Shown here: positions 23,911-32,203 of the stretch, in pieces
Numbering within the stretch: position 1 is the first letter of the stretch
How the letters are laid out: each line of letters starts with the position of its first letter
Assembly: GCA_009694955.1 (NCBI GenBank)
Contig: SIBZ01000005.1
Span: forward strand, 1-36,294
Length of the DNA: 36,294 nucleotides
DNA from: Candidatus Tayloriibacteriota bacterium
GTDB taxonomy: Bacteria; Patescibacteriota; Minisyncoccia; Phycocordibacterales; UBA10002
Direction: 5' to 3'
Notes under the pieces: generated by a model
What the model was told of the DNA's origin: nothing
What the model saw: only the letters and a program-made list of their open reading frames with translations
Database searches by the model: none
Made by a program: the position numbers and the translations under genes

Positions 23911-25047
23911 ATGGACTCACGGATAGATAAAGTCAGGAAAGTGTTGCGCACCGAAAAAGCCGATGCGCTTTTAGTGTGGAATAGCGAGGGAAGCGGACAA
24001 CCGGCGACACAGTGGTTCTCGGGATTTTCGGGAAGCTCCTCCATGTTACTCATCACAGAAACAAAATGTGTGCTTGTTACTGACGGTCGGTATACCGCGC
24101 AGGCGAAAAGAGAAGCGAGAGGGTTTAAAATTTTGATTTCTTTGGCGCAGAAACCGACGTTTAAAATTTTATCGGAGATCATAAAGGGAAATAACGTACA
24201 CCGAATGCTTTTTGACGGGAGTGTGACGGCGTACGCGCTGGTGGAAGAATTAAAATCCTCCGTCACCTCGGAAGGTGACACCTCCTTTAGGAAAGGAGGA
24301 ATAAAGAAACTATCAATTGAACTTATTTCGCGGAAACGGATACTCCAGGAACTTCGTGTTGTCAAAGACAAAGAGGAGATACATTTGCTTAAGAAATCAG
24401 CAGAGATTGCCTGTAGAGCATTCACACGATTGCTTCCGGAAATTCACGCGGGAATAACGGAGAAAGGTATTGCAAAACGGTTGGAGGACTTGATGGCTGA
24501 AGAAGGTGCGGAAGGAATCGCGTTTCCAACTATCGTCGCGTCGGGGAAGAACGGCGCTCTTCCGCACGCACGCCCAAGTGATAAGAAAATTAAAAGTGGG
24601 GAACTGGTGACGATTGATTTCGGAGCGTGTTTTCACGGATATGTGTCGGATATGACGAGAACGATAGCGATAGGGAAGATTTCAACACGGCTCAAGAAAA
24701 TATATGAAGCGGTACGGAAAGCACAAGAACTCGGATGCACAAAAGCAAAGGCAGGGGTCACTGGAAGACAGATTGATGCGGTGTGCAGGGACTATTTAAC
24801 CAAACAAGGTCTCGGAAAGTATTTCGCGCATTCCACCGGACATGGAATCGGGATGGAGGTACACGAACTTCCGATTGTATCTTCCTACTCCGATACGCTG
24901 CTCATAGAAGGCTCGGTGATTACCTGCGAACCCGGCGTGTATATCCCGAATGTCGGCGGCGTGCGCATAGAGGACGCATTGGTGCTGACGAAAGGCGGGA
25001 ATACAAATCTATCCAAAAGTCTTTCGAAAGAATTGTTGACACTCTGA
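23911..25047 (+). CDS. M24 family Xaa-Pro aminopeptidase
   Basis: IDFGACFHGYVSDMTRTIAIG, HSTGHGIGMEVHELP, CEPGVYIPNVGGVRIEDALVLT. Confidence 0.94.
   Translation: MDSRIDKVRKVLRTEKADALLVWNSEGSGQPATQWFSGFSGSSSMLLITETKCVLVTDGRYTAQAKREARGFKILISLAQKPTFKILSEIIKGNNVHRMLFDGSVTAYALVEELKSSVTSEGDTSFRKGGIKKLSIELISRKRILQELRVVKDKEEIHLLKKSAEIACRAFTRLLPEIHAGITEKGIAKRLEDLMAEEGAEGIAFPTIVASGKNGALPHARPSDKKIKSGELVTIDFGACFHGYVSDMTRTIAIGKISTRLKKIYEAVRKAQELGCTKAKAGVTGRQIDAVCRDYLTKQGLGKYFAHSTGHGIGMEVHELPIVSSYSDTLLIEGSVITCEPGVYIPNVGGVRIEDALVLTKGGNTNLSKSLSKELLTL
24262..24299 (+). repeat. In-frame palindromic element (copy 5, peptidase gene), two adjacent hairpins
   Basis: GTCACCT-CGGA-AGGTGAC and CCTCCTTT-AGG-AAAGGAGG inside the peptidase CDS. 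Confidence 0.8.
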
Positions 25048-25109
25048 CGCTACTATAAAAAACCAGGCCAAGAGAAACTCTTGGTCTTGGGTGAGGTGAA
25101 CCAGCGGGT

Positions 25110-25706
25110 TCACTGAAGAGCAGGCGCCTTTTGGACGGAGGAATCCTTTGGCTGAACATCGGGAATCATCGGGCCTTGCGGTTGAACGAAACGCATTTTT
25201 GATCTGAGTAGAAGTGTTCCGAGGCAAAAGTCGGCGAGGGGTAACACCACGTTGAAGTTCCGGTGCATGTACCGATGATGGAGAAGATGGTGCCCGTTCA
25301 ACCTGAAGAAGACCCCCGTTCGCTCTATATTCCGTTTTCGCGGAAGATGCATACACCAGTGAATATATTCATAGGTGCCGTAATACATACCGACGGTAAT
25401 TCTCGCAGTGAGTGGAATCGCCCACGTTCCGAAATACCAGCCCGCAACATCAAAGGGTATTCCCGAAATCAGGATGAGAAAGGGACCGTTCCACCACGCC
25501 ATAGGAATAGTGTGCTTGGTTTCCTCATCAATCAGATGATAGGTGTGGTCGGCTTTGAATATCCTGTGATGCGTTAGCGCGTGGGCGATATAAGCGTAGG
25601 TGAATCCTCCCAGAGGACGGTGCATCAAGAATCGGTGGAGTGTCCATTCAAAGAATGACGCGTAAGGAACGGTACAGAGTACTGTTGCTAGTATAAGAAG
25701 TAGCAT
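25110..25706 (-). CDS. Fatty acid hydroxylase/sterol desaturase superfamily membrane protein
   Basis: Histidine boxes HRFLMHR, HALTHH, HHLLHHRYMHRNFNVVLPLADFCLGT. Confidence 0.85.
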   Translation of the reverse strand: MLLLILATVLCTVPYASFFEWTLHRFLMHRPLGGFTYAYIAHALTHHRIFKADHTYHLIDEETKHTIPMAWWNGPFLILISGIPFDVAGWYFGTWAIPLTARITVGMYYGTYEYIHWCMHLPRKRNIERTGVFFRLNGHHLLHHRYMHRNFNVVLPLADFCLGTLLLRSKMRFVQPQGPMIPDVQPKDSSVQKAPALQ

Positions 25707-25820
25707 AGTTCAGGTTGGTTGAGGTTGATTGTGTTCGTGATTCAAAAAGCTCTGACATAAGTATACCTTGTTTATACCCCGCAACTCTTTTTCCAGGTTT
25801 TGCTATACTTAATTCGTTCT

Positions 25821-26654
25821 ATGCCGAAGTTTACCCGGGAACAGCGGTTTCTCTATACACGCATCGCAATTCTGATTGCGAATGTGCTCTGGCTTGCGTT
25901 TGCGTTTGCCGGATTCAAAGGATTTCCGTTCTGGTATGGCGGATTTGTCTTCTTCTTTTGGATTGCGTTTGGACTCCTCAACTATACGTACAAGAGCTCA
26001 GTCTGGCTCATACACAAAAAGGTGTGGCTGTTTCTTCTTCTATACCTCGCCCTTGTGGGGACTTCGTATTTTGTGGATCGGTTCGGCCTAAACCATCATC
26101 TGTGGTTTTACCCGTTCTACCGTGGCGCGGGTATGCTGTGGGTTTGGTTTGTGCTCTATCCCTTTGCAGGACTTGCCGTCTTGGAGCTCTTATATTTTCT
26201 TGGTGGGTACCTTGGTGAACCGCTTACGTTTCGCCAGCATCCGATGACGAAGTGGCACGGATTCTTCGATGTCTTTGAGCAAGTGCTGTTTCTTACGGTA
26301 ACGGGCGTCATCGTCTTAGGAGCGCTCCGGTTGGGAGTTGAAATAGCTCTCCCGATAACCACCGCTCTCGTCCTCATCTGGCTAGGAGTGACACTCTTCA
26401 AACTCCATTTCCATATCCGTCATCTTGGGCACTATTCACTCGTCATTCTTTCCACGGTGTTGTTGGCTCTGCTTTCACACGAATTGCCGAATACCGTCGC
26501 GCGCGAATGGGTGTACCTCGAAGCTCCACTCTCGTCATTCTTTAACGTTATGTTGCTTGGTTTGCCGGTCTGGGTGTGGCTCGGGTGGTTCTGGCTCGTG
26601 CTTCTCCCGCTTCGGTTATGGATTTTCCTTGTACTGCATCCTAAAGTGAAGTAA
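25821..26654 (+). CDS. Multi-TM membrane protein, hypothetical
   Basis: ATG at 25821 (MPKFTREQRF); many hydrophobic segments; TATACT upstream near 25804. Confidence 0.7.
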   Translation: MPKFTREQRFLYTRIAILIANVLWLAFAFAGFKGFPFWYGGFVFFFWIAFGLLNYTYKSSVWLIHKKVWLFLLLYLALVGTSYFVDRFGLNHHLWFYPFYRGAGMLWVWFVLYPFAGLAVLELLYFLGGYLGEPLTFRQHPMTKWHGFFDVFEQVLFLTVTGVIVLGALRLGVEIALPITTALVLIWLGVTLFKLHFHIRHLGHYSLVILSTVLLALLSHELPNTVAREWVYLEAPLSSFFNVMLLGLPVWVWLGWFWLVLLPLRLWIFLVLHPKVK

Positions 26655-26699
26655 TCAGCAACCTTTTCTTTCGGGCGAATATGGTATTCGGTCGGCGGT

Positions 26700-26912
26700 A
26701 TGGCAAGCGTGTATTCGTCTCGGCTGGAGAAACGCAAACAGTGGTGGAAGACGCAGCTGCGTGAGGCAGAGGCAAACGGGCGAGGGGATTCCACCTCGCA
26801 ACGAACGAATGGCAAAGGTCTTATTTCGGGGCTCGATATCCTGCAGGTGCGCATACAGGCGGAAAGGGCTTTACGGAAAGCCCAAAAATGCCAAAATGAG
26901 CGCTCTCTGTGA
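26700..26912 (+). CDS. Small hypothetical protein (70 aa)
   Basis: Short ORF, charged and helical; weak support. Confidence 0.3.
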   Translation: MASVYSSRLEKRKQWWKTQLREAEANGRGDSTSQRTNGKGLISGLDILQVRIQAERALRKAQKCQNERSL

Positions 26913-26975
26913 TTGGCTGTGTCGGTTTTCAGGTGCGTCGGAGGGGTTTCTGGCGCGCTTTTTTGTTACAATGGG

Positions 26976-27428
26976 ATGATGCACAAGAAGCTCATAACGG
27001 TTGGCATCATTTTTATCGCCGGTGTTTTATTTCTTAATGCGTTTCCTCCCGTTTCTGCTCCGCCGATACACGGACCGAAACTCACGACTCCAACCGGAAC
27101 AGAAATCTCGCTTTTCATCGCCGATACGGATGCGGAGCGTGAGAAAGGGCTTGGAGGACGCGATTCGCTTGGAGCGGATGAAGGAATGCTTTTCATCTTT
27201 CCCGAGACCAGTGTGCATCCGTTTTGGATGAAGGGAATGCGGTTTCCGCTCGATATGATTTGGCTTAGTGACGAAATGGAAGTGGTGCATCTCGAGACAG
27301 ATGTCGCGGTAGACACCTATCCTGCTCTGTTCGGGCAGGGTATACAGGCTCGGTATGTGCTCGAATTGTCCGCCGGAATGGCAGAAAAAAGCGGTATTAC
27401 CCTAGGGAACGTGCTCTCTCTTGAATAG
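26976..27428 (+). CDS. DUF192 family protein with signal/TM
   Basis: DTDAEREKGLGGRDSLGADEGMLFIFPETSVHPFWMKGMRFPLDMIWL. Confidence 0.92.
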   Translation: MMHKKLITVGIIFIAGVLFLNAFPPVSAPPIHGPKLTTPTGTEISLFIADTDAEREKGLGGRDSLGADEGMLFIFPETSVHPFWMKGMRFPLDMIWLSDEMEVVHLETDVAVDTYPALFGQGIQARYVLELSAGMAEKSGITLGNVLSLE

Positions 27429-27458
27429 TTTGTCGCGCTATTGTATAATAATACGCAG

Positions 27459-27819
27459 TCTATATCAGGTAATTGCTCCAATCCGCCCCTGTGGCGGGTT
27501 GGAGAGGAAAGTCCGAACACTCGCCGGTGGCAACATCGCGCAGAAAGGTAGCGGGTAACGCCCGTCCGCCGTAAGGCGTGAGATGCGAACAGAGACGCCG
27601 AAATTCGAAAGGAAATCGGCTCCCCGATGCAAATCGGGGAGAGTCCCGGCAGTAATGCCGGGGTTGAAACGGCTAAATTCTTACCCGAGTGCAAGGCCGT
27701 GTCTTCCGACAGTACGTCGGGGGAAGTGCCGCTCGAGCTTTGCAGTAATGCAAGGCCTAGATAAATAATTACCCATCCTTCGTTAAGAAGGAGGACAGAA
27801 TTCGGCTTATAGATATAGA
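27459..27819 (+). ncRNA. rnpB: RNase P RNA (A-type-like)
   Basis: GAGGAAAGTCCGAACAC, AGCGGGTAACGCCCG, GACAGAATTCGGCTTAT; P1 ends TCTATATC/GATATAGA pair. Confidence 0.93.
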
Positions 27820-27828
27820 TTGCGAAAT

Positions 27829-27856
27829 AACAAAGCCCCGGAAACGGGGCTTTGTT
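27829..27856 (+). terminator. Hairpin terminator after rnpB
   Basis: AACAAAGCCCCG-GAAA-CGGGGCTTTGTT perfect 12-bp stem. Confidence 0.85.
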
Positions 27857-28022
27857 GCGTTCTCTCCAATACTGTTTTGCTTCTTGTACACAGATTGCGC
27901 ACTTTCTCTAATCCCTTATAATTGGGGAGATTAATAAAGAGATACAAACGAGAGTTTGCATTTTGACGTGCGTATGTGTGTGCCTGTGCAGAGGCGCGTC
28001 GTTTAACGGTAATTTTTAGCAT

Positions 28023-30470
28023 ATGGCAAAATTCGATTTTGGCACAGACTCGATACAAGAAGGAGGCGCGAAACCGAAGAAGGGAATTGAGAAGATAGCC
28101 TCGCAATGCATTTTGGCGCTCGCATTTCTCTTGCCGATATTCTTTATGCCGGCTATTTCGTTTCCGTTTCAATTCAGCAAGGCGCTTTTGCTCTCGCTTC
28201 TTGTGCTTGCAGCCTTCTGTATCTGGGCGATTGCCCGATTGAAGGATGGACAGTTTATGATACCGAGTTCTCCGATGCTCATCGCGCTCTCGGTCGTTGT
28301 CGGCATCTTCGCGCTTTCAGGACTCCTTTCCGGTTCGGTATCCGGCGCGCTTCTCGGTCAGGGTTTTGAAGTCGGTACGACATTCAGCATCCTCATTGCA
28401 TCCCTGCTCGCGTTCCTTGTCCCAATTTTGTTTCGTGGTAAAGAGCAGATTTTCGGAAGTTATCTCGCGTTTCTCGCTTCATTCTTCCTTATCGCCCTTT
28501 TCCATCTCCTTCGGCTCGTTTTCGGCCCCGATTTTCTTTCTGTCGGACTCTTTACCGAAACCGTTTCGAACACCATCGGAAAGTGGAACGACCTCGGCGT
28601 CTTCTTCGGTGTTTCGGCCCTTCTCTCGCTTGTGACGATTGAGTTCTTGAAGTTAAACAGGCTCTTTAGGGGACTCATCTATCTCTCCCTCCTTATCTCC
28701 CTGTTTTTCCTGGCAATCGTTAATTTCCCGACCGTCTGGTTCGTGCTCGGGCTCTTTTCGCTTATTTTCCTCGTCTACCTCATTTCATTTAGCAGGGAAG
28801 GAGTGATGGAGAGTACTACGGGAGAAAATGTTCCTCCCGATGCGTTACCGCTTCGCCGTATTCCCGTTCCTTCACTCACCGTACTCCTCATTTCCGTCAT
28901 CTTCATTCTTGCGGGGAATACCATCGGTGGACAGATTTCGGGAGCGCTGAATATTTCCCAGATTGAAGCGCGTCCGTCTTGGCAAGCTACGTTTGAGGTC
29001 GCACGGCAGACCCTCATCAAAGACCCGCTTCTTGGTTCAGGACCGAACCAGTTTGCGTCGGAGTGGCTGAAATACAAACCGGACGGCATTAATAACACCA
29101 TCTTCTGGAACACCGATTTCAGCTATGGTGTCGGTCTTATCCCAACCTTCCTTGCCACCACTGGCATTCTCGGAGTAATGGCGTGGTTGGCGTTTCTACT
29201 CGTGTTCTTGTACTCGGGTTTCAAGGCGATTCTTTCGAATGTAACCGATAAGTTCTCACAATATCTCATCACGTCGTCGTTCCTCGTGTCGCTGTTTCTC
29301 TGGATATTCAACATCTTCTATATTCCTTCGATTACCATCTTCACGCTCACATTCCTCTTTACGGGACTCTTTATCGCTTCGCTTATGGCCGAGAAGATGT
29401 CTCCTTCGAAGAATATTTCCTTCGTGAGCGACCCGCGTTCCGGATTTATCTCGGTGTTACTGCTTATTCTGCTTCTCATCGGAGGCGTGACGCTCGGATA
29501 CCTTCTGGTCCAGAAGTATGTCGCGTCCGTGTTCTTCCAAAGAGGAGTGATGACATTCAACACGCAAGGCAATCTTGATACCGCCGAGAAGCAAATCGGG
29601 AGAGCGGCGGCGATGAGCCCGATGGACATCTACTACCGTTTTCTTACCGAACTTTCGCTGATGCGGATAAACGCACTCCTCAGCCAGAAACCCGAAAGCG
29701 TATCGGCGGAATCCGTTCGCACCGAGTTCCAAAATCTCCTTGGTGTCGCGCTCGGGAACGCGCGTCAAGCGGTTGCGCTCAATCCTTTGAATTACGAGAA
29801 CTTTATGAATCTCGGGCGTGTGTATGAGGCGGTGACTCCGCTCAACATCGATGGCGCGTATGAAAGCGCCAAGGCGTCCTATGAACAGGCGCTAACGCTC
29901 AATCCGCGAAGTCCCGCCATTCACCTCACCCTCGCTCGGCTTGAAGTTGTGAAGAAAGATAATGCCAAGGCGCGTGAGAGCATCGCAAAGGCGCTTCGGG
30001 AAAAGAACAACTATACGGAAGCGATATTCCTTCTCTCTCAGATAGAAGCGCAGGAGGGAAACATAAAAGGAGCTATCCAGTCGGTTGAAGCCGCCGCGAC
30101 CATCGCTCCGAATGACGCAACGATATTCTTCCAGCTCGGACTTCTTAGGTTCAATGATAAGGATTACAAGGGAGCAACGGGAGCTCTCGAACGGGCTGTT
30201 TCTCTCAACTCGAATTACGCGAACGCAAAATACTTCTTGGGACTCTCGTATGAAAAGCTCCGCAAAGACGCCGAGGCTATCAAGCAGTTCACTGAGCTTC
30301 AGACTACTAATCCGGATAACAAAGAAATTGGCCTGATTCTCGCGAACCTCAAAGCCGGGCGCGACCCGTTCACCAATGCTGCGCCTCCGGTTGACGCTAC
30401 CCCCGAGAAGCGTTCTAAGCTCCCCGTGGAAGAGAAGGAGACCAAAAAGGCTCCGGTGGCCGAGGAGTAA
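28023..30470 (+). CDS. O-antigen ligase/Wzy-like polytopic membrane protein with C-terminal TPR repeats
   Basis: About 10 or more hydrophobic helices; DPLLGSGPNQFASEW; TPR pattern (ALTLNPRSPAIHLTLARLEV..., AVSLNSNYANAKYFLGLSYEKL). Confidence 0.82.
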   Translation: MAKFDFGTDSIQEGGAKPKKGIEKIASQCILALAFLLPIFFMPAISFPFQFSKALLLSLLVLAAFCIWAIARLKDGQFMIPSSPMLIALSVVVGIFALSGLLSGSVSGALLGQGFEVGTTFSILIASLLAFLVPILFRGKEQIFGSYLAFLASFFLIALFHLLRLVFGPDFLSVGLFTETVSNTIGKWNDLGVFFGVSALLSLVTIEFLKLNRLFRGLIYLSLLISLFFLAIVNFPTVWFVLGLFSLIFLVYLISFSREGVMESTTGENVPPDALPLRRIPVPSLTVLLISVIFILAGNTIGGQISGALNISQIEARPSWQATFEVARQTLIKDPLLGSGPNQFASEWLKYKPDGINNTIFWNTDFSYGVGLIPTFLATTGILGVMAWLAFLLVFLYSGFKAILSNVTDKFSQYLITSSFLVSLFLWIFNIFYIPSITIFTLTFLFTGLFIASLMAEKMSPSKNISFVSDPRSGFISVLLLILLLIGGVTLGYLLVQKYVASVFFQRGVMTFNTQGNLDTAEKQIGRAAAMSPMDIYYRFLTELSLMRINALLSQKPESVSAESVRTEFQNLLGVALGNARQAVALNPLNYENFMNLGRVYEAVTPLNIDGAYESAKASYEQALTLNPRSPAIHLTLARLEVVKKDNAKARESIAKALREKNNYTEAIFLLSQIEAQEGNIKGAIQSVEAAATIAPNDATIFFQLGLLRFNDKDYKGATGALERAVSLNSNYANAKYFLGLSYEKLRKDAEAIKQFTELQTTNPDNKEIGLILANLKAGRDPFTNAAPPVDATPEKRSKLPVEEKETKKAPVAEE

Positions 30471-30472
30471 CA

Positions 30473-32155
30473 ATGGTTTCGAAAATCCTCCGATTTATAG
30501 GACGAGAGATAAGCGGACTCCATGAGGCCGCTTATCTTTTGGGCTTCTTCGCACTCCTCTCGCAACTCTTAGGGTTCTTGCGCGACCGCATGCTCGCGTC
30601 ACAGTTTGGCGCGGGAGAAGCGCTTGACGTGTATTTTGCCGCTTTCCGGGTGCCAGACCTTATCTTCATCTGGAGTGCATCAATGGTGTCGCTTTCGGTG
30701 CTGATTCCGTTTCTTTCGAAACGGCGGGCAGAAAACAAGGAAGAAGCGCGTCGTTTTCTCGACACGATTTTTTCCGCATTCTTCGTATTCATCGTTGCCG
30801 TAAGCGCCATCGCCTTTTTCTCCGCTCCCGGGCTCTTACAGCTCCTCTTTCCCGGATTTAGCGAAAGTATGCTCAGCACAACAGGTTTCCTTATGCGGAT
30901 TTTGCTTCTCCAACCGATATGCTTAGGCGTCTCGAATCTATTCGCGAGTGTTACCCAGCTTGAACGGCGGTTTTTCGTCTATGCCGTGAGCCCTATACTG
31001 TACAACTTCGGTATCATTATCGGCGTGTTCTTTTTCTATCCGGTTATGGGACTTTCGGGTCTCGCGTGGGGCGTAGTGCTTGGAGCGCTTCTCCATCTAG
31101 GGATCCAAATTCCCGTCATTGCGCGAGCAGGCCTCCTCCCCAGATTCCGGTTTGCAGTTGATTTTTCGCTTATCCGCGAAGTGCTTCTCGTGTCGCTTCC
31201 GCGCACACTCGCGCTTTCACTGCAGAACATTACAGTACTCCTCCTGACGACACTCGGCTCGCTTCTCGGTATTGGCTCAATTGCCATTTTCAATCTCTCG
31301 TGGAACTTACAGTCGGTTCCGCTTGCCATTGTGGGGGCAAGTTATTCGCTCGCGGCTTTCCCGACGCTCGCCGGACTCTGGACAAAAGGGGACAAGAGTA
31401 CATTCGTATCGACACTTTCAATCGCTATGCGTCATATTTTCTTCTGGTCGGTTCCGGCACTCGTCCTGTTCGTGGTCCTGCGCGCGCAGATTGTGCGCAC
31501 CGTTCTTGGAAGTGGAGCATTCGACTGGAGCGATACCCGCCTCACGGCCGCTTCGCTCGCGCTCTTCGCCGTATCGGTCGTCGCCCAGAGCGCGATACTG
31601 CTCCTTACGCGGGCGTATTACGCGGCGGGCAAGACCCGCGCTCCGCTTCTCATCGCGCTTGGCGGGGCGTGTATAACCGTATGCTCGGCCTTTCTCTTTT
31701 CAAAATGGTTTGCCGGCGAACCATTGGTGCGGTTTTTTCTCGAATCACTTCTCCGTGTGTCAGACCTTGTAAACACACAGGTACTCATTCTTCCTCTCTC
31801 GTATTCGGTCGGGACTATCGCGAGCGCTCTCATATTTTGGAAGCTCTACTCGCGAGACTTTGGGAAATTCGACTCGGCGGTGTCACGTATGTTCTGGCAA
31901 AGTTTCGCTTCATCGGTGCTTATGGGAACGGTTTCGTACGTACTCCTCAATGTCCTTGATACGGTGTTTGACTTGCACACGACACTCGGTGTGTTCCTCC
32001 AAGGACTCTGTGCCGGAGCGGGAGGTATTGTCGTCGGAGCCCTTGTCTTGTATCTCCTCGGCAATCTTGAAATCCGCGAAATCTGGAAGACACTGCATCA
32101 TAAAATCTGGAAGGCAAAATTCATCGGTCCCGACCCGACCGAGACGACGTTTTAA
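30473..32155 (+). CDS. murJ: MurJ/MviN lipid II flippase
   Basis: LGFLRDRMLASQFGAGEALDVYFAAFRVPDL; polytopic; APLLIALGGACITV. Confidence 0.93.
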   Translation: MVSKILRFIGREISGLHEAAYLLGFFALLSQLLGFLRDRMLASQFGAGEALDVYFAAFRVPDLIFIWSASMVSLSVLIPFLSKRRAENKEEARRFLDTIFSAFFVFIVAVSAIAFFSAPGLLQLLFPGFSESMLSTTGFLMRILLLQPICLGVSNLFASVTQLERRFFVYAVSPILYNFGIIIGVFFFYPVMGLSGLAWGVVLGALLHLGIQIPVIARAGLLPRFRFAVDFSLIREVLLVSLPRTLALSLQNITVLLLTTLGSLLGIGSIAIFNLSWNLQSVPLAIVGASYSLAAFPTLAGLWTKGDKSTFVSTLSIAMRHIFFWSVPALVLFVVLRAQIVRTVLGSGAFDWSDTRLTAASLALFAVSVVAQSAILLLTRAYYAAGKTRAPLLIALGGACITVCSAFLFSKWFAGEPLVRFFLESLLRVSDLVNTQVLILPLSYSVGTIASALIFWKLYSRDFGKFDSAVSRMFWQSFASSVLMGTVSYVLLNVLDTVFDLHTTLGVFLQGLCAGAGGIVVGALVLYLLGNLEIREIWKTLHHKIWKAKFIGPDPTETTF

Positions 32156-32203
32156 GACACATTTAAGCTTTTTTATATCCCGTATTTCTGCTAGTATGGC
32201 CGT

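Noticed and set aside
25715-26218. 167-aa plus-strand ORF
   Set aside because: Out-of-frame overlap with the membrane gene 25821-26654; unusual Cys/Ser composition and no RBS.
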